Shown here in pieces: positions 7,382 through 14,436 of a stretch of DNA of 58,697 nt; the first letter of the stretch is position 1, and each line of letters begins with the position of its first letter. The translations under genes were made by a program, and so were the position numbers. Location of the stretch: NCBI GenBank assembly GCA_016292215.1, contig JAEFBB010000010.1, forward strand, positions 1-58,697, given 5' to 3'. A model generated the notes under the pieces. That model was not told the DNA's origin and did no database searches. It was given only the letters and a program-made list of their open reading frames with translations. This stretch comes from Saccharofermentans sp. Its GTDB lineage: Bacteria > Bacillota > Clostridia > Saccharofermentanales > Saccharofermentanaceae.

Positions 7382-7403
7382 TTTATACCGACTTTATACC
7401 GAC
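7382..7403. repeat. Tandem 11-mers at the left end of cassette 4
   Basis: Two identical abutting copies of TTTATACCGAC (7382-7392, 7393-7403) starting 64 bases after core copy 4. The sequence differs from the TTTGACCCNCG pair of cassettes 2 and 3, but length, tandem layout and distance match. The rest of 7318-7496 holds no gene; a stretch near 7440-7458 (AAAACAAGCCCGATAC) resembles the GGCCC-containing tail of the other left ends. Confidence 0.75.
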
Positions 7404-7496
7404 TGGTATGTCCCATATACCGGATTGGCGAAAACCAAAAACAAGCCCGATACAGCATTTCCGTAACTAAGCAATATAATAAATTAATCTCGGACA

Positions 7497-8726
7497 TCAA
7501 AATTCTTGCCCTGTTTGCATAAAACTCAAAATGTTTACATGCCTTATGCCGTTTCTTTTCTGAAGAAGATAATCTGTAGTCATAACATACTTGGGGTAAT
7601 TATCCTTGATCATTTCAAGCGGGCGATATTCACGATCCTCCGTTTCTTCGCTTAATGCTATGGTGTATGCTACCTGAACATAGGAATAGTCCATTTCACG
7701 ATTACGGATTATAAAATCACATTCTAGTTTTCCGATTCTACCAACACTGACAGAGCAGTCATGAGCACACGCATATACATACAAAATGTTTTCTAATGTC
7801 GGACCATAGTTAATTCTGTTATCCGTGTTGGATGCAAAGTAAAAGCCTAGATCTGAAAGATAGTATTTTTTCTCACCGCTTAATGACCGTCTGGATTTCA
7901 TATCAAAACGGTCGCACTCATAAAGGATCTTAGCATCAACTAGTGCTTTTATATATCTGGATACAGTTGCTTTTCCTATATCAAGCCCATTGTTCTTAAG
8001 ACTTTCGCATATATTGTTGATGCTTGTTGTTGCGCCGAAATTGTTGATTATATATCGGCGAACTATTTCAAATGTATCTTTTTTTCTTATCTTTACCCTC
8101 TTACGAATATCCTTTTCAAATATCTCGTTAATTACACCTTGAACATATTTCCTCTTATCAGCAAGATCATTAAGGAAGATTGTTCTTGGAAAACCACTTT
8201 CCTGAATGTAGTTCACCAGTTCAACCTGCAACTGAGAATCAACTGGTAACCCATAGAATTGCTTCATTTCCTCATATTCTTCAAATGTCAGAGGGAACAT
8301 CTCAAATTCCAGATAACGTCCGGTTAGCTTTGTAACCAGTTCACCACTAAGCAGATAAGAATTAGATCCAGTAATAAAAATCGACCATCCGCCTTCGGTC
8401 CTATATCCGTTAATCAGTTCCTCAAAACCCTCGACATTTTGTATTTCGTCAATAAACAGATACTTCAGTCCGGTTTCCGTTTTGTAATTGTCAATCTTAT
8501 TTTCCAGCGCATCAGCTGTTTTGATGCTTCTATTGCCTCGCTTATCAAGATCAATATAGATGATGTTTGCCTCTGGAACACCTTTGTCTCTTATTTCTTT
8601 TGCTATCGTTTCCATAAGGCTTGATTTACCGCAACGTCTGACACCGGTAATTACTTTGATGATATCGTCATCGTCATAAAAACCCCGTATTTTTCTTAAG
8701 TAGTTTTCGCGTTTAAACTTTTCCAT
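7497..8726 (-). CDS. AAA ATPase with C-terminal DUF4143 domain (second copy)
   Basis: A 409-residue ATPase of the same group as the gene at 3413 but clearly diverged. Walker A is GVRRCGKS (residues 28-35), Walker B is YLFIDEIQ (about 89-96), sensor FITGSNS, and LTGRYLEF carries the arginine-finger-like residue. The central region has a winged-helix-like stretch (TTSINNICESLKNNGLDIGKATVSRYIKAL). The C-terminal part has LECDFIIRNREMDYSYVQVAY, the DUF4143 nuclease-like core. AGGAG lies 10 bases before the ATG. Only gene of cassette 4, facing away from the phosphatase gene. Function of the family is unsettled; proposals include defence and regulation. Confidence 0.9.
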   Translation of the reverse strand: MEKFKRENYLRKIRGFYDDDDIIKVITGVRRCGKSSLMETIAKEIRDKGVPEANIIYIDLDKRGNRSIKTADALENKIDNYKTETGLKYLFIDEIQNVEGFEELINGYRTEGGWSIFITGSNSYLLSGELVTKLTGRYLEFEMFPLTFEEYEEMKQFYGLPVDSQLQVELVNYIQESGFPRTIFLNDLADKRKYVQGVINEIFEKDIRKRVKIRKKDTFEIVRRYIINNFGATTSINNICESLKNNGLDIGKATVSRYIKALVDAKILYECDRFDMKSRRSLSGEKKYYLSDLGFYFASNTDNRINYGPTLENILYVYACAHDCSVSVGRIGKLECDFIIRNREMDYSYVQVAYTIALSEETEDREYRPLEMIKDNYPKYVMTTDYLLQKRNGIRHVNILSFMQTGQEF

Positions 8727-8893
8727 ATATTCACTCTCCTTAATTCCTATAAAAACAATACCACCAGAGAACGTTAAAGTCCAGTTAACATTACCGATTT
8801 TGCAAAAAGCGCAATAGCGTAAACATTAAACCCTACTTTTATCATTCTTTATCATTCGAACCATGACAGCTGTCTCAAGTACACCGGAGCATC

Positions 8894-8902
8894 TGATATA
8901 AT
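8894..8902 (+). promoter_or_regulatory. Extended -10 promoter of the phosphatase gene
   Basis: TGaTATAAT, 39 bases before the phosphatase start codon. It lies inside cassette 4, so present expression of the gene would depend on DNA brought by the cassette. Confidence 0.6.
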
Positions 8903-8941
8903 ATCCCCGTTTAATTCAATGTTTACGGAGTTTTTATATAC

Positions 8942-9403
8942 ATGATAAAAGTGCTTTTTGTATGTCACGGCAACATCTGCCGCTCCACTATGGCGCAGTC
9001 GATGTTCCAGGACATGGTAAATAAAAGAGGCATCGCTGGTCAGTTCGAGATCGATTCCGCTGCGACGAGCCGCGAGGAGATCGGCAACGGGCCGCACTAC
9101 GGCACCGTCAGCAAATTACGCGAGGTCGGCATCCGCGTCGTTCCGCACCGCGCGCGCCAGATGACCCGCGCCGACTATGAGTACTACGATTACCTGATCG
9201 GCATGGACTCTTACAACATCTCCAACATGACGCGCCTCGCAGGCGGCGACCCAGACGGCAAGATCTTTGCGCTGCTGGGCTTTGCGGGCATGAGCCGCAG
9301 CATCGCCGACCCGTGGTACACGGATAATTTCGATGAGACCTACGACGACCTTTGCGTGGGCCTTAAGGCGTTCATGAAGCACCTCGAGCCCGAATTATTG
9401 TAA
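8942..9403 (+). CDS. Low-molecular-weight protein tyrosine phosphatase
   Basis: A 153-residue cytosolic phosphatase. The signature CX5R loop is CHGNICRS, with nucleophile Cys8 and Arg14, and the general acid Asp123 lies in IADPWYT. In Gram-positive bacteria such enzymes reverse tyrosine or arginine phosphorylation. Length is normal for the family. Codons 1-10 (8942-8971) are the sequence repeated at 610, 3130, 4623 and 7288, making this the only complete copy and the apparent integration target. ACGGAG lies about 12 bases before the ATG. From here rightward the DNA is visibly richer in G+C than the cassette DNA. The lipoprotein gene at 9454 follows closely and may be co-transcribed. Confidence 0.93.
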   Translation: MIKVLFVCHGNICRSTMAQSMFQDMVNKRGIAGQFEIDSAATSREEIGNGPHYGTVSKLREVGIRVVPHRARQMTRADYEYYDYLIGMDSYNISNMTRLAGGDPDGKIFALLGFAGMSRSIADPWYTDNFDETYDDLCVGLKAFMKHLEPELL

Positions 9404-9453
9404 TCTGGCGGTATTTGTGGTTTTCTAAAGGTATTCGGGAGGAGGTACTGACT

Positions 9454-10053
9454 ATGAAAGCTATGAAAAGAATCCTTTGTCTGGCACTGGCGCTGAGCGT
9501 TGTTTTCGGGATGACCGGATGCAATAAAGCAAAATTCTCACAGCAGGCGATCCGCAAGTATGCAGAAGCCGAGGGCTATGACGAGTACGACGACAACGAT
9601 GAATTTTATGACGCTGTCGGCTTCTTTAATGATGAGCGGTATTCATATATTACGGCCACCAAGCGCGATGCCAGGGACCTTTTCAATACGATCATCTACC
9701 GTTTTGAAATTGACAAACCGAAATACGATTTCACCGAAGTCACGGCCCTTGTAGCTAGTGGCGATGACGGCTTTTGCATGATAGTCGCTGCCACTTTCGA
9801 AGACGTCGAAGACGCGGAGAAGTTCTTCAAGAAATACCCCAAAACTTTTGAATTAGATAACGAAGACAAAGGCGAAGAGAAGTCCTACTCCTACTTCATA
9901 GCCAACAACGAAGGCTACTCTTCCAAAACCACCACGGTCGCTCTTTATAAGTCCGGCAACACCGTCATCTGGATCAGGTCCGCAGCATATGACAACGACG
10001 TCGTCGAAGACTTCTGCAAGCACTTCAAGCTCGTCTCGCCCCTGGACGCATAA
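9454..10053 (+). CDS. Lipoprotein of unknown function
   Basis: A 199-residue lipoprotein. The N-terminus MKAMKRILCLALALSVVFG is a signal peptide ending in the lipobox GMTGC. The mature part is acidic and includes a ferredoxin-like alternation (EDVEDAEKFFKKYPKTFELD). The start at 9454 is chosen because GGGAGGAGG lies about 9 bases upstream and the signal peptide begins there. The phosphatase gene ends 50 bases upstream and a metallophosphoesterase begins 5 bases downstream, so the three may form one transcript. No named family recognised. Confidence 0.75.
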   Translation: MKAMKRILCLALALSVVFGMTGCNKAKFSQQAIRKYAEAEGYDEYDDNDEFYDAVGFFNDERYSYITATKRDARDLFNTIIYRFEIDKPKYDFTEVTALVASGDDGFCMIVAATFEDVEDAEKFFKKYPKTFELDNEDKGEEKSYSYFIANNEGYSSKTTTVALYKSGNTVIWIRSAAYDNDVVEDFCKHFKLVSPLDA

Positions 10054-10058
10054 TCTTC

Positions 10059-11042
10059 ATGATCCTCGTCTACTGGCTCATCCTGGTCAACCTCGTCGCG
10101 TTCATCCTTTTCGGTTACGACAAGGCGTGCGCGAAAAAGAAAGCCCGCCGCATCCCCGAGCGCACCCTCCTCCTCTGGGCCTGGCTCGGCGGCTCCATCG
10201 GCGCGTTTTTGGGCATGCGCATATTCCACCACAAGACGCTGAAACCCAAGTTTTATGTGGTCCCCGTGCTCGCGGTGCTTGAGGTCTTGATATGTGTTTT
10301 CTGCCTGTATCAGAATTACCACCTCGTCACGACCGAGTACGAAGTCGACTTGGGGCTTGATTCGGATCTAACTATCGTGCAGATATCTGATCTGCATAAC
10401 CAGGTGTTTGGCGCCGGGGAGTCGAAGCTGCTGAGTGCGGTCGAGGCCGCCTCGCCCGACATCATCGTCGTCACCGGCGACATCGTCGACTCGACACACA
10501 CGTCTTATAGTATTGCGCTCGACTTCATCGAAGGCGCGGTAAAGATTGCCCCGGTTTATTATGTTAGCGGCAACCACGAGGTTCGCTTGGCTGGGGATAA
10601 GCTCGATGCGTTTTACGCTGAGATGCGCGCTTTGGGCGTGGTGTTCCTGGATGACACTTATGTAGAAAATTCTGATTATGTGCTCGCGGGTATTGGGGAC
10701 GCTTCGCTTGGCGCTTATAGTGCGTCCGGTGTGTACGGAGCTTACGGCGCGTTCGATGATTCTAAACCTGTCATTATGCTGGCTCACGAGCCCCAGTATT
10801 ACGAGCTCTACCAGCGCCTCGGCGCCGACCTCGTCCTCGCCGGCCACTACCACGGCGGCCAGATCATCATCCCCGGCGCCGGCGGCCTGATCTCCCCTGA
10901 ATTCGAGTTTTTCCCTAAGCCCTACCAAGGCGTCACCGACTACTCCGGTATGCAGCTCGTCCTGAGCCGCGGCCTCGGCAACAGCGTTGTGCCCGTGAGG
11001 ATCAATGACTACCCTGAGGTTGTTGTGGTGAGGGTGAAGTAA
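10059..11042 (+). CDS. DUF1294-metallophosphoesterase fusion membrane protein
   Basis: A 327-residue protein. Residues 1-65 match the DUF1294 pattern: a hydrophobic N-terminus, FGYDKACAKKKARRIPE, GGSIGAFLGM and FHHKT. A second membrane segment (about 66-86) follows. Residues about 104-327 are a calcineurin-like metallophosphoesterase with all metal motifs: SDLHNQ (Asp111, His113), TGDIVD, SGNHE and GHYHGG, as in YkuE/YpbG-type enzymes that act at the membrane. The active site would face outside if the two segments form a hairpin. The two domains usually occur as separate proteins; here they are continuous with no stop or frameshift visible. It begins 5 bases after the lipoprotein stop. Confidence 0.85.
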   Translation: MILVYWLILVNLVAFILFGYDKACAKKKARRIPERTLLLWAWLGGSIGAFLGMRIFHHKTLKPKFYVVPVLAVLEVLICVFCLYQNYHLVTTEYEVDLGLDSDLTIVQISDLHNQVFGAGESKLLSAVEAASPDIIVVTGDIVDSTHTSYSIALDFIEGAVKIAPVYYVSGNHEVRLAGDKLDAFYAEMRALGVVFLDDTYVENSDYVLAGIGDASLGAYSASGVYGAYGAFDDSKPVIMLAHEPQYYELYQRLGADLVLAGHYHGGQIIIPGAGGLISPEFEFFPKPYQGVTDYSGMQLVLSRGLGNSVVPVRINDYPEVVVVRVK

Positions 11043-11118
11043 GGGGGCGCCGCGCCTCTTTTTTCGAGCGCTCCGCACGCGCATCTGCACACCACTTTTT
11101 CGAGCGCTCCGCACGCGC

Positions 11119-11922
11119 TCAAACCACCTGGCTTAAAATCTCCCAATCCAGCGCACTGTCCGGGATCATGTCATTAAACGCCGACAGCACCTGGCTCACG
11201 AAATAATCCCGGTCGAAATTGTTCCTGTCATAAACATGCACGTAAATGACCTCCCTGCCCGGCCGGTACAGCTCTTTCGAGAATCCCGTGACCTTCGTCG
11301 CCGTCCGCAGCGTATAATCCACCTTGTCATTCATGCCCAAGATCTCAAGATACGCGCACCGGTCGATCTCATAAAAGTTGACCAGATAATCCGGATTGAT
11401 CGTCTCATCGACCGCCGGCAAATACACCTCCGTCTCATATTTGAACGGAATGTCCATGAGCTTGAGCAGATCCGCCCCCATCAGCTCATTCTTCGACTTC
11501 AGGTCCCCATGATCGCTGACCGTCGGATTGTCCGGCACATACGACCCGCACCTGTCCGCCGCCTGCTCGAAAAACTCATTGTTCATTTTGTGCGGATCCG
11601 AGAACTGCTTTATCGGGAACTTCACCCTCGGCGGCGCAAAACTGTACATCGCCTTCCAGCTGGTGAGGAGCGCGTCATACTCGGCCTTGAGGTGGAGGTA
11701 TTCGTTAATTTTCTCGGAGTAGAGTTTGCCGCGCTTGGAGGATAACGACAGCCTTCTAGCCCTTCTCGTATTTGCCTTTGGCATTTCAGGATCATACGTT
11801 ATGAATACTGTTTTTTTACCGCGCCAGTCGCTAAAATACCCGTGCGGCATCTTTTCCAATGCCAGTCTCCTATATTCCAGCTTTACTGCGTGCACTTTCA
11901 TCGGAAATAGAATTGCGTTCAT
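11119..11922 (-). CDS. PD-(D/E)XK nuclease-like protein
   Basis: A 267-residue basic protein. The start at 11922 is supported by GGGAGG 8 bases upstream; a longer reading lacks a site. The C-terminal half shows a restriction-endonuclease-like motif order: Glu in KNELMGADLLKLMDIPFKYE, then NPDYLVNFYE, then YLEILGMNDKVDY, where the metal-binding Asp and the E-x-x of the catalytic strand are expected. The N-terminal half is basic and helical (RRARRLSLSSKRGKLYSEK), suiting nucleic-acid binding. Family name not known to me. It is transcribed away from the TGTACA box array and the esterase. The nuclease call is inference from motif order and could be a degenerate fold. Confidence 0.55.
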   Translation of the reverse strand: MNAILFPMKVHAVKLEYRRLALEKMPHGYFSDWRGKKTVFITYDPEMPKANTRRARRLSLSSKRGKLYSEKINEYLHLKAEYDALLTSWKAMYSFAPPRVKFPIKQFSDPHKMNNEFFEQAADRCGSYVPDNPTVSDHGDLKSKNELMGADLLKLMDIPFKYETEVYLPAVDETINPDYLVNFYEIDRCAYLEILGMNDKVDYTLRTATKVTGFSKELYRPGREVIYVHVYDRNNFDRDYFVSQVLSAFNDMIPDSALDWEILSQVV

Positions 11923-12144
11923 GTGCCTAACCTCCCTTTGAAATCCTTCTGCTGATATTATGCGCACATTTTGCAGTCTCATATAAGGTACCTAAAGTCT
12001 CAATTTTGGGGGGTCAAAAACACATTTGTAAGAACGCTTTTTCCTCGAAAAGCCTGCTGTGTTTGCGTTTGCGGGGATTTTCTTAATTTTTCACTTAAAT
12101 CACGTGAACAGCTCTGAAAGCACAGTTTTCTATACAAATCCGCT

Positions 12145-12336
12145 TTTTAGATTCAGATGTACAAGCAGATGTACAACTATGCTTGTACAGTTGTTGGTAC
12201 AAAACGGTATTTTAGGGTCGTATGTACAAGCAAATGTACAACACATATGTACAGTTGCTTGTACAAATCGGCGTTTTAGAACCAAATGTACAAGCATGTG
12301 TACAAACTGTTTGTACATTTGTATGTACATTTTGTC
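12145..12336. repeat. Array of twelve TGTACA boxes in three 65-base units
   Basis: Three tandem units begin with TTTTAG at 12145, 12210 and 12274. Each carries four TGTACA boxes, at 12158, 12170, 12184, 12196; 12223, 12235, 12248, 12260; and 12287, 12299, 12312, 12324. Spacing inside a unit is 12, 13-14, 12. Eleven boxes are exact; that at 12196 is GGTACA. TGTACA is itself a palindrome, and flanks are mirror-like (TGTACAAGCA on the left, GCTTGTACA on the right). The rest of 11923-12399 has no gene. It looks like a multi-site operator or iteron array between divergent genes. Confidence 0.8.
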
Positions 12337-12399
12337 CTTTAAAGCCTCGAAAACAACCACCGTTTGCACCCCGCGCTCCCCGCATGTTAAAATTCTTTT

Positions 12400-13746
12400 A
12401 TGAATTACGCACGAACAGTAGCAACTGAATATGGCTTGGTGCAGGGCATCGTCAAGGACGGGTGCGAGGAGTACCTGGGGATTCCTTTCGCGGCGCCGCC
12501 GGTGGGCGAGCTGGCGTTTAAGCATCCGGTGCCGCCGGAGCCGTGGGATGGCATTCTCAAAGCTGTGAGAGGCCCGATCAGTCCTGTCCAGGGAAAGGGC
12601 CGCTCGACGATCAAGGTGGACGGCAAGGACTGTCTGTACCTCAATGTTTTCAGGCCGCAGGAGCTGCCGCCGGACGCGCCGGTCATGGTGTGGTTTTACG
12701 GCGGTTCGTACGCGAACGGCGGGTGCGGCAGAGAGAGCAACGAGAGCGATGAGCTCGTGTATGACCTCGCGAGGTATGCGCGCGAGACGAAGACCGTCGT
12801 CGTGTCGTTCAATTACAGGCTTAATCTTGAGGGCTTCCTCAATCTGCATTTTCTGGACGAGAGCTTCGATTCCAATAACGGCCTTTACGACCAGATGGCC
12901 GCGTTGAAGTTCGTCCGCAACAACATTCACAAGTTCGGCGGAGATGCCGATAACATAACGGTTTTCGGGCAGAGCGCGGGATCGGCGTGCATCATTGCGC
13001 TGATGGGCATGCCTGAGGCGGTGCCGCTTTTCGACAAGGCGATATTGCAGTCGCCGTGCGTTGATTCGTTCTGGAGCGAAAAGCAGAGCGAGCACTACAC
13101 GCGCAAGTTCCTGAAGTTCGCGGGCGTGGACCCGGCGGACCTCAGTAAGCTCAAGGACCTCGACATCGAGACGATCCACCTCGCGAACAAAAAGCTCAAG
13201 CAGCAGGCACTTTTGGAGGGCGAGTCCAACTGCGCGTTCTCGCCGGCGATCGACGGCGTCACCATCAAGGGGCGTCCGGCCGACCTCGCAAAAACATTCA
13301 CCAAGCCGATCCTCATCGGCACATGCAGCCAGGAAGGCGATGCTTTCGTCATGCCGATAAGGACGACGGCGCTCCCTGCGGCTGCGTTCTGGTTCGGCTT
13401 CAAATTCCGTCCCGGCAAGGGCTGCCACCGCGTAATGTCGGACAGCTTCACGGCGAAGTTCTACACGAGGCCCGCGCGCGAGATTGCCAAGGAGATCGAG
13501 GGCCGCGCTTGGGTCTATGAATACAGGTACAAGACGCCCGACATCGAGGCGCGCGGCGCGGGATGCTATCACGCGAGCGACCTGCCGGTGCTTTTCGGAA
13601 AGTCCACATCGTACGCCAAGGTCGACGACCCGGTATCAACGCTCGTCGGCGAGCGGATGCGCGAGATCTGGAGCGAGTTCGCTTACAAGGGCGAGCTGCC
13701 GTGGCGCGAGTACAAGAACAGCAACGAGATCAAGATAATCACTTAA
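12400..13746 (+). CDS. Type B carboxylesterase
   Basis: A 448-residue alpha/beta hydrolase of the carboxylesterase/cholinesterase family, hydrolysing short esters, possibly acetyl or feruloyl groups from plant material. Family landmarks: YLGIPFAAPPVGELAF near residue 25, EDCLYLNV-like KDCLYLNVF, the oxyanion loop WFYGGSYANGG, the nucleophile elbow FGQSAGS (Ser192), the acidic residue in CSQEGD and the catalytic histidine in CYHASDLP. There is no signal peptide, so it is cytoplasmic. It has no Shine-Dalgarno; a TAAAAT box at 12388-12393 sits about 7 bases before the ATG, consistent with a leaderless message. It is somewhat shorter than typical members (about 500). The TGTACA array lies directly upstream and may control it. 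Confidence 0.9.
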   Translation: MNYARTVATEYGLVQGIVKDGCEEYLGIPFAAPPVGELAFKHPVPPEPWDGILKAVRGPISPVQGKGRSTIKVDGKDCLYLNVFRPQELPPDAPVMVWFYGGSYANGGCGRESNESDELVYDLARYARETKTVVVSFNYRLNLEGFLNLHFLDESFDSNNGLYDQMAALKFVRNNIHKFGGDADNITVFGQSAGSACIIALMGMPEAVPLFDKAILQSPCVDSFWSEKQSEHYTRKFLKFAGVDPADLSKLKDLDIETIHLANKKLKQQALLEGESNCAFSPAIDGVTIKGRPADLAKTFTKPILIGTCSQEGDAFVMPIRTTALPAAAFWFGFKFRPGKGCHRVMSDSFTAKFYTRPAREIAKEIEGRAWVYEYRYKTPDIEARGAGCYHASDLPVLFGKSTSYAKVDDPVSTLVGERMREIWSEFAYKGELPWREYKNSNEIKIIT

Positions 13747-13858
13747 TCGGGCCGGCGCGAAAATGAGAGAGCCCGCGGGTGCAAACCCCGTCAAATGCGG
13801 GCAAACGTGATGTTCCCGCCAAGTTATCACGCAAACAACCCCATATCTGCTATTACAA
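13747..13858. other. Intergenic stretch after the esterase
   Basis: No gene seen. It contains short inverted pairs (CGTGAT with ATCACG, CCCG with CGGG) but no T-tract, so no confident terminator. Confidence 0.3.
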
Positions 13859-13893
13859 AACCTATTATCCTTCCAGTATAATAGGTTTATACT
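13859..13893 (+). promoter_or_regulatory. Palindromic operator overlapping the Rrf2 promoter
   Basis: Perfect 10-base arms AACCTATTAT (13859-13868) and ATAATAGGTT (13878-13887) separated by 9 bases, followed directly by TATACT (13888-13893), a likely -10 box. The palindrome covers the -35 to -10 interval of the Rrf2 gene, so autorepression is probable. Confidence 0.65.
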
Positions 13894-13941
13894 TGTATGG
13901 GTTTATGGGCACCCGAAAACGAGTCCACGGAGGATAGGAAT

Positions 13942-14352
13942 ATGGTTGTATCAACAAAGGGACGCTACGCGCTGCGTGTAATGATCGATCTCGCCAAGTA
14001 CGGCAAGGATGCTTATGTCTCGCTCGGGGACATCGCTTCGAGGCAGAACCTGTCCGAGAAATACCTTGAGTCCATCATAAAAATGCTCGTCCAGAACAGC
14101 CTCGTGAAGGGTCACCGCGGAAAGAACGGCGGCTATCAGCTGAGCAAGCCCGCTGAGGAGATCACCGCGTGGGATATCATCTCGATCACCGAAAACGACT
14201 TCTACGTCGTCTCCTGCATGAGCCCCGACGCGCCCAAGTGCGAGCGCATCGATTCGTGCGTCACGCTGCCGATGTGGAAGGAATTCAGCAAGGAAATGCA
14301 GGCTTTCTTCAAGAGATACACGATCGCCGAGCTGGCCGAAAAGGACAAGTAA
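13942..14352 (+). CDS. Rrf2-family regulator with NsrR-like cysteines
   Basis: A 136-residue winged-helix repressor. The N-terminal half has the Rrf2 signature (STKGRYALRVMIDLAKY, IASRQNLSEKYLESIIKML, HRGKNGGYQLSKP). Three cysteines, Cys92, Cys100 and Cys106, lie in VSCMSPDAPKCERIDSCVTL. As far as I recall this is the same spacing as the Fe-S ligands of Bacillus NsrR, a nitric oxide sensor, and close to IscR. GGAGG lies 9 bases before the ATG; the upstream ATG at 13897 is discarded. No cysteine desulfurase or nitrosative-stress gene is adjacent, so its targets are elsewhere. The palindrome over its promoter suggests autoregulation. Confidence 0.9.
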   Translation: MVVSTKGRYALRVMIDLAKYGKDAYVSLGDIASRQNLSEKYLESIIKMLVQNSLVKGHRGKNGGYQLSKPAEEITAWDIISITENDFYVVSCMSPDAPKCERIDSCVTLPMWKEFSKEMQAFFKRYTIAELAEKDK

Positions 14353-14376
14353 GCCACACAAAACAAGCAAAAAACA

Positions 14377-14397
14377 AGGGCGCCCAAGCGCCCTTTT
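14377..14397 (+). terminator. Rho-independent terminator after the Rrf2 gene
   Basis: AGGGCGC and GCGCCCT arms around a 4-base loop, followed by TTTT, about 25 bases after the stop codon. Confidence 0.85.
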
Positions 14398-14436
14398 TAA
14401 TTCTGAAATGATGACCGCAGCCGCGTCCGCAAATCC

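Larger units (their letters stand above)
610..8971 (+). mobile_element. Tandem stack of four cassettes in the 5' end of a PTP gene
   Basis: Five same-orientation copies of a 30-base core (codons 1-10 of a low-molecular-weight phosphatase, MIKVLFVCHG) start at 610, 3130, 4623, 7288 and 8942. Only the last is followed by the rest of the gene. They delimit four cassettes: 610-3129 (HlyD-like adaptor and broken Fic gene), 3130-4622 (DUF4143 ATPase), 4623-7287 (five small genes including a SUKH protein), 7288-8941 (second DUF4143 ATPase). Cassettes 2-4 share a left-end layout: core, 62-64 bases, then two tandem 11-base repeats. Each right end supplies a ribosome-binding-like purine stretch directly before the core. 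This is what repeated site-specific integration into the gene start, with reconstitution of the reading frame, would leave. No recombinase gene is present, so the stack is either fossil or mobilised in trans. The mechanism is inference; the repeats and their spacing are read directly. Confidence 0.7.

Noticed and set aside
12145..12336. CRISPR array
   Set aside because: The units are themselves tandem and nearly identical with no unique spacers, and there are no cas genes.
12130..13572. A 480-codon minus-strand open frame across the esterase and the TGTACA array
   Set aside because: Arg/Ala/Val-rich translation without any domain pattern, antisense to a clear esterase; a product of G+C-rich codons on the other strand.
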